Part shown: one piece after another, positions 1-12,900 of the stretch
Numbering within the stretch: the first letter of the stretch is position 1
Layout of the letters: each line of letters opens with the position of its first letter
Assembly (NCBI RefSeq): GCF_041146795.1
Contig: NC_135182.1
Coordinates: 3,806,501 to 3,870,500 of the forward strand
Origin: Maylandia zebra
Taxonomy: Eukaryota > Chordata > Actinopteri > Cichliformes > Cichlidae
Length of the DNA stretch: 64,000 bases
Reading direction: 5' to 3'
The notes under the pieces: generated by a model
What the model was told of the DNA's origin: nothing
What the model saw: the letters and a program-made list of their open reading frames with translations, nothing else
The model's database searches: none
Translations under genes and position numbers: made by a program

Positions 1-282
1 GACTGGTAGTGCATGTTGTCAACTTCTAGGGCAGCAGATTAATATAATTGTGTTAATACCTCTGTATGTTTTGCTCTGTTTTTTTTTTTTTTTTTTAATG
101 TTGACAATGCTTGACTGGCCTGATCTTTGCTCAAAATAGGTAAAATAGTCTGCATTAGTAAAAATCTAAGAGCTGAGAAAATCAGGACCTGTTTCAGGAC
201 AGGGATGGACTTTATTTCAGCTTTGAGGGACAAACTGAACAGTTAACTATTTGTGATCATTGTTTTCTCTTTGTGATTTCAG

Positions 283-391
283 GAGCTGCCCTCCGATTCA
301 GAGCCCAGCAGCACACAGAGACGACATGGGCAAATCATTCTACGTGTCTAGTTCTTATACTGAACACACTTGTTTTTATATTGTAAATAAA
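283..391 (+). other. Possible terminal coding exon with poly(A) signal, gene unknown
   Basis: A pyrimidine-rich AG acceptor ends at 282. It is followed by 22 open codons and a TAG at 349-351, then an AATAAA at 386-391. That order (acceptor, short coding tail, stop, poly(A) signal) is what a last exon looks like. The peptide (begins ELPSDSEPSS) matches nothing I recognise and does not resemble the UBXN4 stretch that should precede the UBX domain. It may be the end of an upstream gene or chance. The rest of 1-1809 shows only AT-rich sequence and a T-run at 79-97. Confidence 0.2.
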
Positions 392-1809
392 TCTAATTAC
401 CAAATACATCAAATGTATGTAATGTATGTATATATTAAAATTAAGTGATACCTTAAATATAAGTCATGACAAAAGCACGTTATGAGCTGTCAGTAGAAAC
501 TGTAGTTTCACCAACAAAATAAAAGAGAAAAAATTCAATAGGGATTAAATATGTTAATATCATCATTATATATCCACACGTACTCTGCTTCTCCTACTTT
601 TGTATTTTAGGAGTATAAACTGTGATTTGGTGTTTAACAAAAAAAAATCCACTGTTACAAGCCGAAAAGTTGCTAATCTAAATGGGCTTGTGTCTGATAC
701 AAGTATGTTTTGAGAAAAATTAAAGCTGCAGAATAGCTGACACATAAATGTTAAAATAATGATGAAAGCTCTTTTCTTATAGCCTTCTGTAGGAAATTAG
801 TTGAAAAGGAAATTTTCCACTAATAAGTGTGATGGCTGAAACCCAGTGGTGTTTCCCACTTGAGTTGTCATTCTTTTAATATTTTATCTAATTCTTTTCT
901 GTTGATGCCGCTTTCTCCTGTAAAATGCACCGTGAAACAGCACAAATGTCATGCAGTAGTGTGCAGTGAAACAAAATCTAAAATATCCACTGATTCTTTA
1001 GATGACTTGGTTTGGAAATCTTTGACTTGGCTAAGTTTGGCCACAATGAAAGCGAGGATGATCACCCTCTTCATGTAAAACAGAGTTTGGTGCTCATGAC
1101 ATTTGTATCCTGTTGGGACTAAATGATGTGAATTTGAAACTGTAAACATTACCTGATTGTGTTAGGAATAATTGCTGCTTTTTAATCACTGTGAGGGAGG
1201 GAGAGTGTACTTTATGTGTCTGAAAATGTGAAGAGTAGTTAGATAACAACTCACGCATTTCAGTTTGTGTAAATGTGAAGGTCTCGCCTCGTCACACCAC
1301 CGCCACCGCTGAAAGCCTTCTATAAGTGATGTCACCAATGGATGGATGTTGCACGTATTACACAACAAAAGTGAATGAGACATGAGGCAATTACAGAAGA
1401 TTTAAAAAAAATGTTAAGACTGAATCCAAAAAACTAATGTGAAAGTGGAGAAATTATGTGTTTTTGTTTTTAGTGCAACTATAAATTAGTATGAAAATGT
1501 ATCAAGTTGAGTTTACTTTAGGTAACCACGTGGAGTTTCCACAGCTTGCATTATTTCAATAGATAAACTACTATTATAGCAATTTGCTAACTTGAATTGT
1601 TAAAAGTCAATATAATGCATATCGAAAACATGACTAATTCATACGTGTACAATACAAAGTTCCCAGGCTCTGGCCCTAAAAAGTGGTTTCCCCTTCAGCA
1701 GGACTAACCTTTGCTTGACTGTAGCTTCCAGCAGTTCTGTGAACAGTCTGATGTGCATGTGTATATGCATATGCTGCTCAAATTTTATCCTCTCCTCGCT
1801 CTTCTTCAG

Positions 1810-4800
1810 TACCATAGCAAGGATCCAGTTCCGCCTCCCAGACGGCTCCTCCTTCACCAACCAGTTCCCCTCACAGAGTAGACTGCAGGAGGCTCGAAAC
1901 TTCGCTGCTCAGGTCTGTCTTGATTCTTGAATTTCACATCCTCTCTGCTCTTGTTGAGCAGTCCAGATATCCTAATATATAGATATTGGGATCAGGTTAT
2001 CTTTGTCACAATCGGCTCAAAGGATATGACAACTGGGAGACCACACACAGGCTTTTAAAGGCTGTAAGATATATTAATGAAATAAAGTAAAGAAACTCAA
2101 ACACAGTTTAATTGTTACAAAGGCCATAACAGAACATAACCAAGGGAGCATAATGAGCCACAGACGGGGAGAGACAGAGGTTCAGTCAAAGTGGCTTTAT
2201 AATGCACCATGACTGGATTTCTCTGGTGTGCTGCATCTGTAATTGGGTCAGCTCCTGAGACTTAAAACATGCGGTTGAACTACTAAAAGCAGAAGACAAA
2301 TCAATAGGTCTGGCAGGACACCTCTCTCTTTCCAAGTGTTTAAGGAGCAAGTTAAGATATGTAGCATCTTCCACTCCTCTGTGGGGCTTGTAAGCAAACC
2401 GTAGAGGATCCAACATAAAGTCTCTTGCCTGGATGACTGTGGGACAATTACAGCATCCTCCCAGACACTAAGGAGATGTTGTCATTTTAAGGACTGATTA
2501 AAGATGTTGTGAAACACTGGACTCGGCTCCTTCGCACACTGTTTAAGGAGCTGTCCACTTATATTGTCTGGTCCACGGCACTTTTTACCTGAATGTGAAG
2601 AAATTTCTCACAACTGTTATAAAAGCAGTTTAGAGCATTGACAAATTCTGTGTGAATTAATACCCTCTAAAATATCCTGAGCACTGGTCTTTGCATCCTG
2701 GATTCCTACAGTGTTTTTTTTTTCTTTTCTTTTGCAATACCAAGCCAAGTCCAGGTTATTGCAGACGTTTTATTTTTGAAGAGGAAAAAAAAAGTCTTTG
2801 TTCACAGCCAGCTGGATTTCTCCTCCTCAAATTTCTGCGGATCGATGAAAGGCTTGTCGGCTTGTTTAGCCTTTAGGATTTCTCCTTTCAGCTCTTTGGT
2901 AGCTGTCTGCAGCTCTGATGCCTCATTCTTTAAATTGTGGACAAAACTGCCCAGATTGCTTGAAGACATCCCATTCAGTGCATTGGAAACAGCCCCACAG
3001 GCAGAGCACTGCTTCCTCATTCCAGTTCTTAATGTACATGATTTGGACTTTTTCCCTCCTGACAAAAGTTTTATAGCTAGGCAGATGTACACAGTTATGA
3101 TGTGTCGATCCCAGAGGTGGGAATCTGAGGGATTTAAGAAAGACATGCTGATAAAGGTTAATGTTTTTGGGTGTTTTTTAAGACATACATGATTATAATC
3201 ATCCAAAATAAAAATTCGGGGCACCAGGGATAGTGTTTGCACAGTGTTAACAACTAGAGACAGAGGCAGGCCTTCTGGTGAATGTACACTGTGGTACTAA
3301 ATGTATCGTTTTCAGCTGTAGTGTGTAATGTATGTGTGGTTGCGCTGCATTTTTGCTAATTCAAGCATCAGGATGATTTTCTGCTTGCTGATTTTTGTAG
3401 CCTGTGTGTTAAACAAAGCTCTTCATTATTCAGAGTATGTTAAAGCATGTCACCCAGCACTGTATCACTTCATGCTAAGTCACTGTAAAATGTTTGTCCT
3501 GGTGTCCTCAGGAAGTTGGCAACCGCTATGGAAACTTTTCCCTCGCAACCATGTTCCCTCGGCGCGAGTTCACCAGTGAAGACCTAAACAAGACTCTGCT
3601 AGAACTGGACCTGGCTCCAAGTGCTTCTGTTGTTCTTTTGCCAGTGAGTAGTCTACTTTTTAGTAGTTAGTTACTAAGTTACTCAGAGAGTTTCATATTC
3701 AGCCCAGGCCTTGGCCTTAACAGGTTTCCTTGGCAACAATTGAAGTTTCACCTCAGCGGGTTTAGCAGAACGTGGAAATCCCTGCGAAACCTAAAAAAAA
3801 AAAGTTTCTTTCTACAAACCTTGACTAAATTAAAAACTGCAGATTTCTTTTATGGTTGGCAATATGTCTGTGAAGGTTTATGGTTTATGGTTGGCAAACA
3901 TTTACAATACTCAAATGTCTTGAGTCACTTGTCATTGTTTTTCTGAAGGAATGTATTACCTTGTAACTTTTTACCCCTCAGCCATAAAAGGCTTGTATTG
4001 TCATCCTGGACGGACACAAACTTGGACGTCCAAGTTTGTGAATGTGATAACTAAGAACAAAGTGATTTAGTAGTTTCGAATTGATACTATAGGTGAAAAA
4101 TCTCAGATAAGTTTAAATCTCAGGCCAAGGTTAGAGCTCAAATTTTCTGAAAGTCTTGTAAATGTCATAACTTGAGAACAATGGGACCATTGGCAGTATT
4201 TTTAAAGTGGTCTTGAACAGTAGTTCTCCAGGCTTAAGAAATTACTTTCAAGTCAAGTCATCTTTATTTATATAGCACATTTAAAAGACATCAAGTGTCG
4301 GCCAAAGTGCTGAACAGAGGGATAATATAATAAAATAATTAAAATAGAAAGAAAACATTTTAAAAAAATAATTGTAAGACATGTAAGAGTATATAGCATA
4401 TAATGTACATGCATATATGCACATACATATACAAAACTGTACACATTCACACACAAGCACACATATGTGAACATAATGTATATACACATACAACACCATC
4501 CAATAAGATAAGAGACCAAATAGACAGAATCAAAAAGATATCAAAGTCCCGTTTTTTTCAGGGTTTGCTGTGGTGGTATTTTTATGTTAAGTATTCTATT
4601 ATACGGGGGGCTTTCCAGTACAGTGAGTGGATCTGGGCAGGTAAGCTGACCCTGAACCACTCTCGCCTCAAGGCACTTTATGTTGCAAGGTAGACCCTAA
4701 ATAATACGCACAGAGAAAAAGCAAACAATCATGACCCCCTATGAGCAAGCACTTTGGCATCAGTGGGAAGGAAAAACTCGCTTCTAACAGAAAATAACCT

Positions 4801-4982
4801 CCAGCAGAACCAGGCTCAGGGAGGGGCGGGGCCATCTGCTGTGACGGTTGGGATGAGAGAAGAAAGACAGGATAAAGACATGCTGGTGAAGAGAAACGCA
4901 GATTAACATGTAGAGGGAGCCATGAAATTCTCTGAAATTTTCTTTGACTTATGCACAAACTCAGTTTAACATAGAAAAGTGT

Positions 4983-5059
<77 letters not shown>

Positions 5060-6281
5060 TGCATGTTTGAAAAGGTGAATCCTTTTTAAATGCGCCTCCT
5101 GTGACAGTGTATGAACTCTTCTTCTCAGCAATCAGGCAGGCCTGCAAACACAGTGGTCCAGTCCTCTGGTGGTGGCATTTGGGCAGTTCTGGGTACACTC
5201 CTCTACCCTCTGCTGGCTGTATGGAGATTTCTCAGTTCCTTTGTGTTTGCAACACCACCCCCCTCTGCAGCATCTGTCCAGCCCAGGGGTCCCGCTCAAC
5301 AGTCCAGCTCTTACAACAGCTCATCAGCCTCAAACAAGGCAAAGAGGTGAGGGCCATTTTGCAGTCTCCACACATGTAGAAGCACACATCATTAATGCGC
5401 ATATAATGCGACTTTAATGAGGTTCTTCTTAGGGCTAACATTGAATCCCTGATTTTCTGTATTTTTTTCTTGCAGAAATTCACATTAAAGGCCTTGACAC
5501 CTGTGTGTAACATTTGTGCAGATATTTCCTATTTTTAAAAAATTTTTTTGTACTTAATTGTTCTTAACGCAGTCTTTCATATCCAGCGCTTAGTGTCATT
5601 AGACATATTTGCAGCATTTCTTTTTTTGACCCAAGCTTTTTTCCACAGTATTTCTGATCTGACCAATCAGACCACTGTATTTGACAACAAGTGTGCAGGT
5701 AGCACAAAACATGCGCTGCTACTGAATATACAAATAGTTTTAAGTCAGACACACAGTTACATGCTGCTCCGGGTCACTCAGCTTCGTGAAATTACTTCTC
5801 TGCCTCCTCAGATGTGCACTGAAATATGTACAAAAGCTTCCATGATGTTCCTGCTGAAGCCTCCTGTTGGGAATCGGATGACCCAGAATCTCAGTTTTTT
5901 CTTTTCTTGTCTAAAAACATCAAGACCAACTCATTATCGCTTGATGTCGACTTCCTTTTTCTTTCTTCATTTTCAAGTTTGGATCGGGAAAATTGTAAAT
6001 GTTGTTGCATTTTCACGACGTGTGATGGCCTTAATATAATGACATTTTTAGACATCAGATGTATTGTTTCTTTTTCTTGATTTGGAGAGTTTATGTTCTG
6101 AATGTGGTAACTGGCTTACTGTCCTGTTATTTTCCATTTCAGGGGAAATCTCTCCAAACACACGTTGGAGAACCGTCCCAAGGAATTCAAGAAAGATGGT
6201 AAAGTCTGTAGGCTCAGGACTCAGGAGGACAGTGAGGATGACAACAACACTTGGAATGGAAACTCCACCCAGCAGATGTAG
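1810..6281 (+). CDS. ubxn4: UBX domain-containing protein 4, C-terminal half (4 coding exons, 5' end outside window)
   Basis: UBXN4 (erasin) is an ER-membrane hairpin protein that recruits p97/VCP for ER-associated degradation. Exons are 1810-1912, 3512-3643, 5129-5346 and 6143-6281, each with AG acceptors and GT donors and compatible phases. Exons 1 and 2 encode the UBX domain (QFRLPDGSSFTNQFPS, then GNFSLATMFPRREF). Exon 3 encodes the hydrophobic ER-anchoring stretch (IWAVLGTLLYPLLAVWRF). Exon 4 ends in the conserved acidic tail NNTWNGNSTQQM before TAG at 6279-6281. The thioredoxin-like and coiled-coil N-terminal part was not found, so it must lie left of the window. Strong identification by family motifs along the whole C-terminal half. 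Confidence 0.93.
2186..2620 (-). pseudogene. Decayed LINE reverse transcriptase fragment in UBXN4 intron
   Basis: Read on the minus strand, two frames give pieces of a non-LTR reverse transcriptase: a GPDNISGQLLKQC-like palm entry near 2570 and an LDPLRFAYKPHRGVEDATYL segment near 2405. These are typical of fish CR1/Rex1-group elements. Frames change within about 150 bases, so it is dead. It lies in the intron between the first two UBXN4 exons of the window. Confidence 0.65.
2802..3242 (-). other. Unrecognised 146-codon ORF, Cys pair plus coiled coil
   Basis: An uninterrupted minus-strand frame inside a UBXN4 intron. Its middle carries a C-x2-C pair (KQCSACGA). The C-terminal 50 residues are heptad-like and charged (NLKNEASELQTATKELKGEI). 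It is upstream of, and on the same strand as, the LINE reverse-transcriptase fragment at 2186-2620, so it could be the ORF1 remnant of that LINE. Against that, I cannot match it to a named ORF1, and its first 70 residues look like random translation. Confidence 0.25.
4248..4935 (-). repeat. L2-type LINE 3' UTR/tail sequences
   Basis: Two adjacent minus-strand tails. 4248-4330 contains the fish LINE/SINE tail that reads, on the minus strand, as a TATATAAATAAAG end. 4640-4935 is the common fish L2-type 3' UTR, with the CTGCTGGAGGTTAT and CCTTGAGGCGAGAG style blocks read on the minus strand. Between them is AT-rich sequence with CATA-type simple repeats. They interrupt the third UBXN4 intron of the window. 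Confidence 0.6.
4985..5056. repeat. (AC)n microsatellite
   Basis: Thirty-six AC units, perfect by eye, about 70 bases upstream of UBXN4 exon 3. The long Val/Cys open frame crossing it is a repeat artefact. Confidence 0.98.
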
Positions 6282-6901
6282 TACATTCAGTAACAGCAGC
6301 TTCTCCTTCCTCTCACTCTGTTGCTGTGAATTAGTTCAGTCTGACCAGTTCCAGATTTCTGCTGCACGTAGACCTGATCTATTTTTCGTTTTCTCTTACT
6401 GTGTTCCAGCCCTATGCTCTGCACCATGGGTAGCTCGGTTATAATAATCCACAGAGCCTCCTTTGGGCTTAATCTCAGTGCTTTGTGTTAATTTTGACAT
6501 GATTCTGACACTTAATTAGGCTCCGATTTTAGCAGGTTGAAACCCCTGCGACCATAAAAGACTACACCAGCACCACCTCTTTCACTTACAGCTCCTATGT
6601 GATTACTGTTAAGTACATGAGACTGTTAAACCAAACTGACTTTGTGGAGAAAATGACAGAAAAGAGTTGACCTACAGGTCTTGTAATCTGAGTCCAGCTT
6701 TATGTTTTGGAGTCACTGCGTTTTGAAAAGCGCGCACTGGTATGTCTGCTGCTGCAGTCAGAGTTCTACCAAGTGAGACGCAGCACACCTTCACAGGACT
6801 GTTGGGATTAGTTGGCAGTGGGTGACTGTTGTAGTTCTTCTAATTCAACATTAAAAATCAAAGCAGCTTGGTTTTGTTTTGTTTTGGGTTTTTTTTTTTT
6901 T

Positions 6902-6907
6902 AATAAA
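6902..6907 (+). terminator. Candidate poly(A) signal of UBXN4
   Basis: AATAAA follows a T-run about 620 bases after the UBXN4 stop and is the first canonical signal on this strand after the stop. The 3' UTR between 6282 and 6900 holds no other feature. Confidence 0.5.
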
Positions 6908-7195
6908 ATCACTTAAACTGTGTCTGACTGCTTTAGTGATGTCATCTGAATTCAGACAAACTGGTTCAACAGACTCACTGTACTGTGGTTGCTTTTAAAA
7001 CTGGAAGCGACCTGGTGACCAGAGACCACAGAATGAATATTTGCCTGTACGTAGTTTAGCATTTGTCGGCAATTTACCCAATTTAAGTGGATAAATTTTG
7101 GGACCCTTGCAAACTTAACTTTGCAGGAGCTGCAGTCTTTGAAGCTGACTTCTTGTGCCCCTCTTTGTTTAAAATTCAGTCATTTTCAAGTTTCA

Positions 7196-7925
7196 CTCTT
7201 CCATTCACATTAAAATATGAAGAAGGGCATGAGAGAGTTAAAAAGTCAGCTTAATATGTATATAAAAACATATCAGAGAGGGGAAACAAATTGGCCCAGC
7301 CACTGCTACAGATATGCGGACGACACCTGGGTCAAAATCAAAACTCAAGAAGTATCCTTCACTGCAAACATCAACGCTGTGGATAAAAACAAAGTTCACC
7401 AGGGAAGACATAAAGAATAACTGTTTGCCAATCCTGGACTGTGCCGTGCACATTGAAGGGAATGGAAACCTCAACATTAAAGTTTACTAGAAGCCCACAC
7501 ATACGGACTAGTACCTCCTCTTTTACTCCCACCACCCTCTGGAACACAAACGTGGAGTAATCCGGACCCTACAACACCAGGCAAAAATATTCCCTCTAAG
7601 CCTGAAGGGGAAAAGAGGTAACGCACACCTGTAAAGAAAGCGCTTAAAACGTGGTTATCTTAACTGGGCTTTTATCAAGTCAGCAAAGATGCACAGAAAA
7701 GAAGATCAGACACCAACTAAGGATAAGAAGAACAATTGGAACAAAATTGTCATCCCCTATGTAGCAGGTTTATCAGAGAAACTCAGGAGTTTTCTCCAAG
7801 CACGACATCCCAGCTTACTTCAGACCCATCCACAAACTCAGACAAAAACTGGTTCATCCCAAAGACAAAACTCCTAAACACAAACTTAACAACGTAGTGT
7901 ATGATGTACAGTGTCGCGAGGAATG
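7196..7925 (+). pseudogene. Penelope-like retroelement fragment (reverse transcriptase and linker)
   Basis: The segment 7300-7345 encodes a YADDTW reverse-transcriptase catalytic motif. Downstream frames give the block leading to a GIY-YIG endonuclease: KEDQTPT, then IVIPYVAGLSEKLR at 7738-7785, then KTPKHKLNN at 7869-7895. The order and motifs match the minus-strand copy at 47.2-48.1 kb. Several frame changes and a stop show it is dead. It breaks off at 7925, just before the GIY motif, where a different repeat begins. Confidence 0.75.
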
Positions 7926-7934
7926 CCCAGACCC

Positions 7935-8078
7935 AGGGCTGGACTGGGACAAAAAATCAGCCTGGGCATTTTGACTAGAGACTGGTCCACCAGGTATTAT
8001 AGGAAAAACCATAAAGCCTTTGAATGAAAACAAACGTCGTTGTGACAGTGATGTACACTGTCTTGTACACTGTCTCTA
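7935..8078 (+). repeat. Terminal-repeat-like dispersed repeat fragment
   Basis: Begins CAGGGCTGGACTGGGAC, a start that resembles the CAG-type ends of fish DNA transposons. No matching inverted end was found in the window. The class is uncertain. Confidence 0.3.
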
Positions 8079-8290
8079 ATATTAGGGGACTTTAATCATG
8101 TCTCGCTGGACTCCACACTGCCCACCTTCACCCAGTATGTGACCTGCCCCACCGTAGGCAATAAAACATTGTACTTAATGTATGCCAATGAAAAAGTGGC
8201 ATACAGTTCATCACCTCCCCCTGCCCAGGGAAGATCCGATCGTAACCGAGTGCGTCTTGTCCCTGTGTGCAGCCCTTACTGTGCAGGGAG
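8079..8290 (+). pseudogene. LINE endonuclease fragment
   Basis: Plus-strand frame with GDFNHVSLDSTLPTF, NKTLYLMYAN and the GRSDRN block that ends the apurinic endonuclease domain of fish L2/CR1-type LINEs. Only about 65 codons are present and both ends are truncated. Confidence 0.65.
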
Positions 8291-9551
8291 CCACTAATCA
8301 CCCACACAGTGCAGAGATGGTCCGCGGAGGGCATATAAATAAATAATAAAAGCAAGTAAATGACAGTATGCTCTTTCTGAAACAAACAAAAGGAGACCTT
8401 AACTTTTATGAAAATACCGCTTTACTCAGTTTAAAGTAATACCACTGTATAATAGCCTTCAAATTTAATAATGTTAACAGTATCTCAGGAATATTTTTCA
8501 AATCTCACCTTTTCCCCTTATTTTTCAGAGATTACAAGTTCATGTGTGACATTTATTTAAACCACCATGTAGCTAAAAGTAAAAACAAACACTGTAGAAG
8601 CACTTGTGGCTGTGTCCTTTGTGAACACACATTAGGGAAAATGAAAAACATTCATTTATAGAGTGTTTGATCTATAAACATGTACCACTGTGTAATCCTG
8701 TTTTTGGATGAACTGAGGCTTAAAAATATAGGCTAGAAAACGACTGTTCATTTCAGGGATTTTGGTTCCTTATCAGCGGAGTCAGACAGCATGAATATGA
8801 TGAGGCTTGTAGAGATGACAGTAGGCAAGCAGACAAGTTTCCTGAGGTTGGGCTGAATGAACCTAGAACACAGGAAGAAACCTAAACAAGCATAAGGAAC
8901 TTTAGCTAAATATATTGTCACGTACAGCCAAATGACAGTAATAAAGAAGGTAAGCCGTGACCATAGAAAAAGCAAAGCAATCACTGGATTGACTGTCCAA
9001 ATTGCTACACACTTTTTAAGCATCGTTCACCAACAAACTGAGTCTAACAAATCATTTTCTTTACTTTGGTAATTACAGTTATTGCCTTATGTATAAAATA
9101 TAATTTTAATACCAGTGTTCATTATCTTGACATTATTTTTTTACAAAAAACACTAGCTTTACAGCCATCATCTCTTACATAATTCTACCACAATACTACC
9201 AAATTCTACCACATTTACATAATTGATTTTTAACCAGGTTATAGTAAAAGGCCAGGTGCCAATCTCAGAGTTAACGCCGGAGTTTAAAGTCAGTTTGTTA
9301 AAACTGCTTTGTTCTCGAAAGCAGTAAAATTAATTCATAACTTTTAATTCTGAGTTGAGATGGATTCTTCAGTTCTTGGTTTGAGAACAGATGAGGGTAA
9401 ATTCATTTAACCTTTTACCTTGACTTAAGCACATAATTGTACTTCATAGCCCTCGTCAATGGAACCCAATACCAGTATTTGACAGTAACAGGTAAGCCTC
9501 AAATTTAATTTTTAAATAGACAAGACACCATGAGAACTGACATTACAATAT
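8291..9551. other. Region without a recognisable gene
   Basis: AT-rich sequence downstream of the HECT gene. It holds one hydrophobic minus-strand frame of 91 codons (8748-9023) with about two membrane-like stretches and no splice context or homology that I recognise. I see no terminal repeats and no coding exon. Confidence 0.5.
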
Positions 9552-9557
9552 TTTATT
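9552..9557 (-). terminator. Candidate poly(A) signal of the HECT gene
   Basis: AATAAA on the minus strand, about 425 bases after the HECT stop codon. The 3' UTR in between contains an AAAT tandem run at 9617-9640. Confidence 0.5.
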
Positions 9558-9981
9558 TTACAAAAGTCAGTGTCTTTTAGTTCAAAGTTTGTCTGGCATC
9601 TCTTGTACATCTTGAAAATAAATAAATAAATAAATAAAAAAACCCACACTCTATGCAGTGTACTATAATTGAACATAAACAACAATTTTCCAAAAGAATA
9701 TTTCTAGATGAATTGTCATTTGAACTATTTCCTGGAAACTTTCTGAACACCACTTATTTTGCATGGCTTGATGCATGAATACCCTAGTTGTCTTAACTGG
9801 ACTATAAATATAACTATATACACAATGAACAGTCATTTGTAAAAACACTTTTAAAATGTAAAATCTTTAAGAAGCCTGAGTGCCAGGAGCAATCCCCTTT
9901 AAGAACACTTACAATAACAACTTCATCCCAAAAGGCCACAGGTTTTAACCACAGCTTCCCAGCATCAGTTCATGTATGCAG

Positions 9982-12900
9982 CTACACCTTTCCAAATCCC
10001 AGGGATCCTTTTAATGCATCGTTCATAAGATCTTTGAATTGATCTTCATCTGCAACACCTCTTGGGAGATACAGGGATAAGCTGCACATTGATTTGTATG
10101 GGAAGCGCCACATCCCTGACTCCTGATCGTAAAAGTCTATGTTGCAGGACTGTGGGAACCCCAGTGGTGGAAGTAAGTCAGCCCCAGTTATAAAGACCAG
10201 CAGCTCTTCAAATGTGTGGTCCACCTCTTGCTCTGTTAAAATACATACAAGTGTTAAATAAGGTGCAATGTGTAGATTTATAATCAGTTACACTGACTGC
10301 ATAGTAGAGCAGTTGCGTTAATGACTATTTTGGAGTCAAAAACAGGTTTTTAGGCAAAACCATTATTGCAAAGCATTGTATTAAAAAAAAAAAAATACTC
10401 AAAGCAATCCTGCCCTCCTAAGACAGGAAATTAATTTTGGTCCTCCAAGTCAGACCTATATGTCAAGGACTGTTTATGCAATGTGTATTTTTTTTTTAAA
10501 GTTATTCATTCTGTCCTTGCAAGAGTACATTGGCTTTCTAGTGATGTCACATTTGCGTGGGTGTTGTCATTGCACCACTCGATTACCCTAGGACACTAAT
10601 ATACAGGAGGTTTCGTTATAGTCAATGGAATACCTGAAGGTTCTTCTAGTTAGGCAGTGCATCTAATTAACAAATGACACAAATAACACAATTTGAAACC
10701 TGTCTTAAACACTGCAAAAATACTGGGGGTGATCGTGGCTCAAGAGTTGGGAGTTCGTCTTGTATTCGGAAGGTTGCCGGTTCGAACCCCGGCTCGGACA
10801 GTCCCGGTTGTTGTGTCCTTAGGCAAGACACTTCACCCGTTGCCTACTGGTGGTGGTCAGAGGGCCCGGTGGCGCCAGTGTCCGGCAGCCTCGCCTCTGT
10901 CAGTGCGCCCCAGGGTGTCTGTGGCTACAATGTAGCTGCCATCACCAGTGTGTGAATGTGTGGATGACTGCTTTAGTAAAGCGCTATACAAATACAGGCC
11001 ATTTACCATTTACTTAATTCTCAGATGTGCTAATACAATTGAATCTTAAATTTTACCATATTTTAAATACAAGTATGTAATATAACTATTTAATATTTTA
11101 GTGTTAGGAGATGTTTTCGGTCATGTAATAAAAATAATGTTTTACCAGAAATCACAATGAAAATCAAATTACGTCCTATCAGTCTAAACAAGATCTGGTA
11201 GAGATGACAGAGGATAAAAGAAATAATCTTCAAAAAATATTTGTTGTAGGTGGTTTCCTTTCAAATACCTCACCTAAAAGGTAAAATAGTCAAAAACTTC
11301 CTCATATGCTCTAAGAAGGGGTGGATTTTGCAAAGTTCTAAGGTTTTATTGCACCCAAGTGTTGTTTCGATTTAGTTGTCTGTATTTTGTATTGTGGACA
11401 CTGTATTTAACATGAAATGCCTGAAGCAATTCAAACAGAAACAAGACATGTGTTGTATTCTATGTACTCACCCTGAATGGCCATAAGCCACCATTCCCAC
11501 TGAAAGATGGTGGCTTTTTCACGTCTGTCACTTCCAGCTGGACTCCATCCAATGGTGAAGAGATCCTGGAAGCTGTTTCTTGTAAGTTTATTTCCTGCAA
11601 TTGTAAATACAGGAAGGAACTGCTTCCAGCATCTCTTCACCATTTGCCAGAACCGACCACACGAGTCCATACCGGCAACAAACTGCTGAATCATGCTGGC
11701 AACCCTGTTGACCACAGATTGTACTCTCAATTCATACAACATAGCAAAATTGTGAAACAAAACAAAAAGTTTTGTCAAAACAAAAAGTTTTGTTTTGTCA
11801 ATTTAAACACCACCTTAACTGCAATACAGATATCAACTCAGCAGATTGATGATTTGTTTAAGTGTTAACTATTAGGGGGGAACACAATGGGAAGATGAGC
11901 CCTGACCAGGAAACTACTTTGGAATTTTCTAGCAAATTCTCACCTGTGAAATGCAAAATGAGATACAATCTTGCCCCTTATCCTCTTAACATCAAGTAGT
12001 GTGGCAGTGTAGATGTCAGGGATACCACAGCCTGCAATCCAGTCCCCAAGGTGACTTTTCAAGTCTGCCAGGTCTTCTAGGGTGCTGAAGTTGGAAACCT
12101 TGAAAATCAGGCACCTCCATAAATACATACGTTTAAAGCATTCACTAAGTGCACTTACATTTTGAGACGTTCCACTTATGAGTTAAGCTATGCATCGTTT
12201 CATTGAATTTAATTACACCTCAGCATGCACACAGCTTTACCTTTTCTATGTTCTGTTTGATGTCTTCGTCCATGAAGACCTCTACATCGAAGTCATCAAG
12301 AGATGTCTTCTGGCCACACATCATACAGAACAGGTGTCTGTTGATACACCGTGGCCCTGGCCCATTGTGTGCTATCGACCAAGCAATCAGTTTACCAGCC
12401 GTATAAAACTTGTTGCTTGACAGCAACTGCTGGCTATAGCTGAACAACAGACTGCCAGGCTTCCCCTCAAAAATCCCTAGGGAATTCTGAGTTTCGACCA
12501 TAAGTAAGCTGCAGGAAAAGATAGTAAAAAATAAAAAAAATTGAGTCAAATTGTGATTTCATCTTTGCAACAACAAAAAACACATTCACACATTCTATTA
12601 TTGTGTGGGAGAGATGGGAATGGGTTACCGAAAAAATTCCTGCCTTGGGCCTCCATAATCATCGGCCATTTCACCAACAAATTCAATATTTGGCAATTTA
12701 TGCCAGGCAAAATATGACTTAGAAAGTGCCATGCAGGCACTATGTAGGATTTTCCTTCGTCTGGCTATTATTGTACAATAATTGCTGGTGTCAAGATGTG
12801 TTTCCTGGAAATCTTTCAACACAGTCGCAAGGTCCATCTCGTCCTGAAGAAAAGGGGGGGGGGAGAGAAAGGTCATGACTACATGAAACACATACACAGC

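Noticed and set aside
4668-5198. 176-codon minus-strand frame
   Set aside because: It is open because of the (AC)n repeat and L2 3' UTR sequence. It also overlaps UBXN4 exon 3 antisense.
5548-6039. 163-codon plus-strand frame in a UBXN4 intron
   Set aside because: T-rich intronic translation with no motif or splice context.
10725-10800. Possible tRNA gene (A and B boxes)
   Set aside because: The boxes are the head of a SINE with a non-tRNA core and L2-type tail. No complete cloverleaf is formed.
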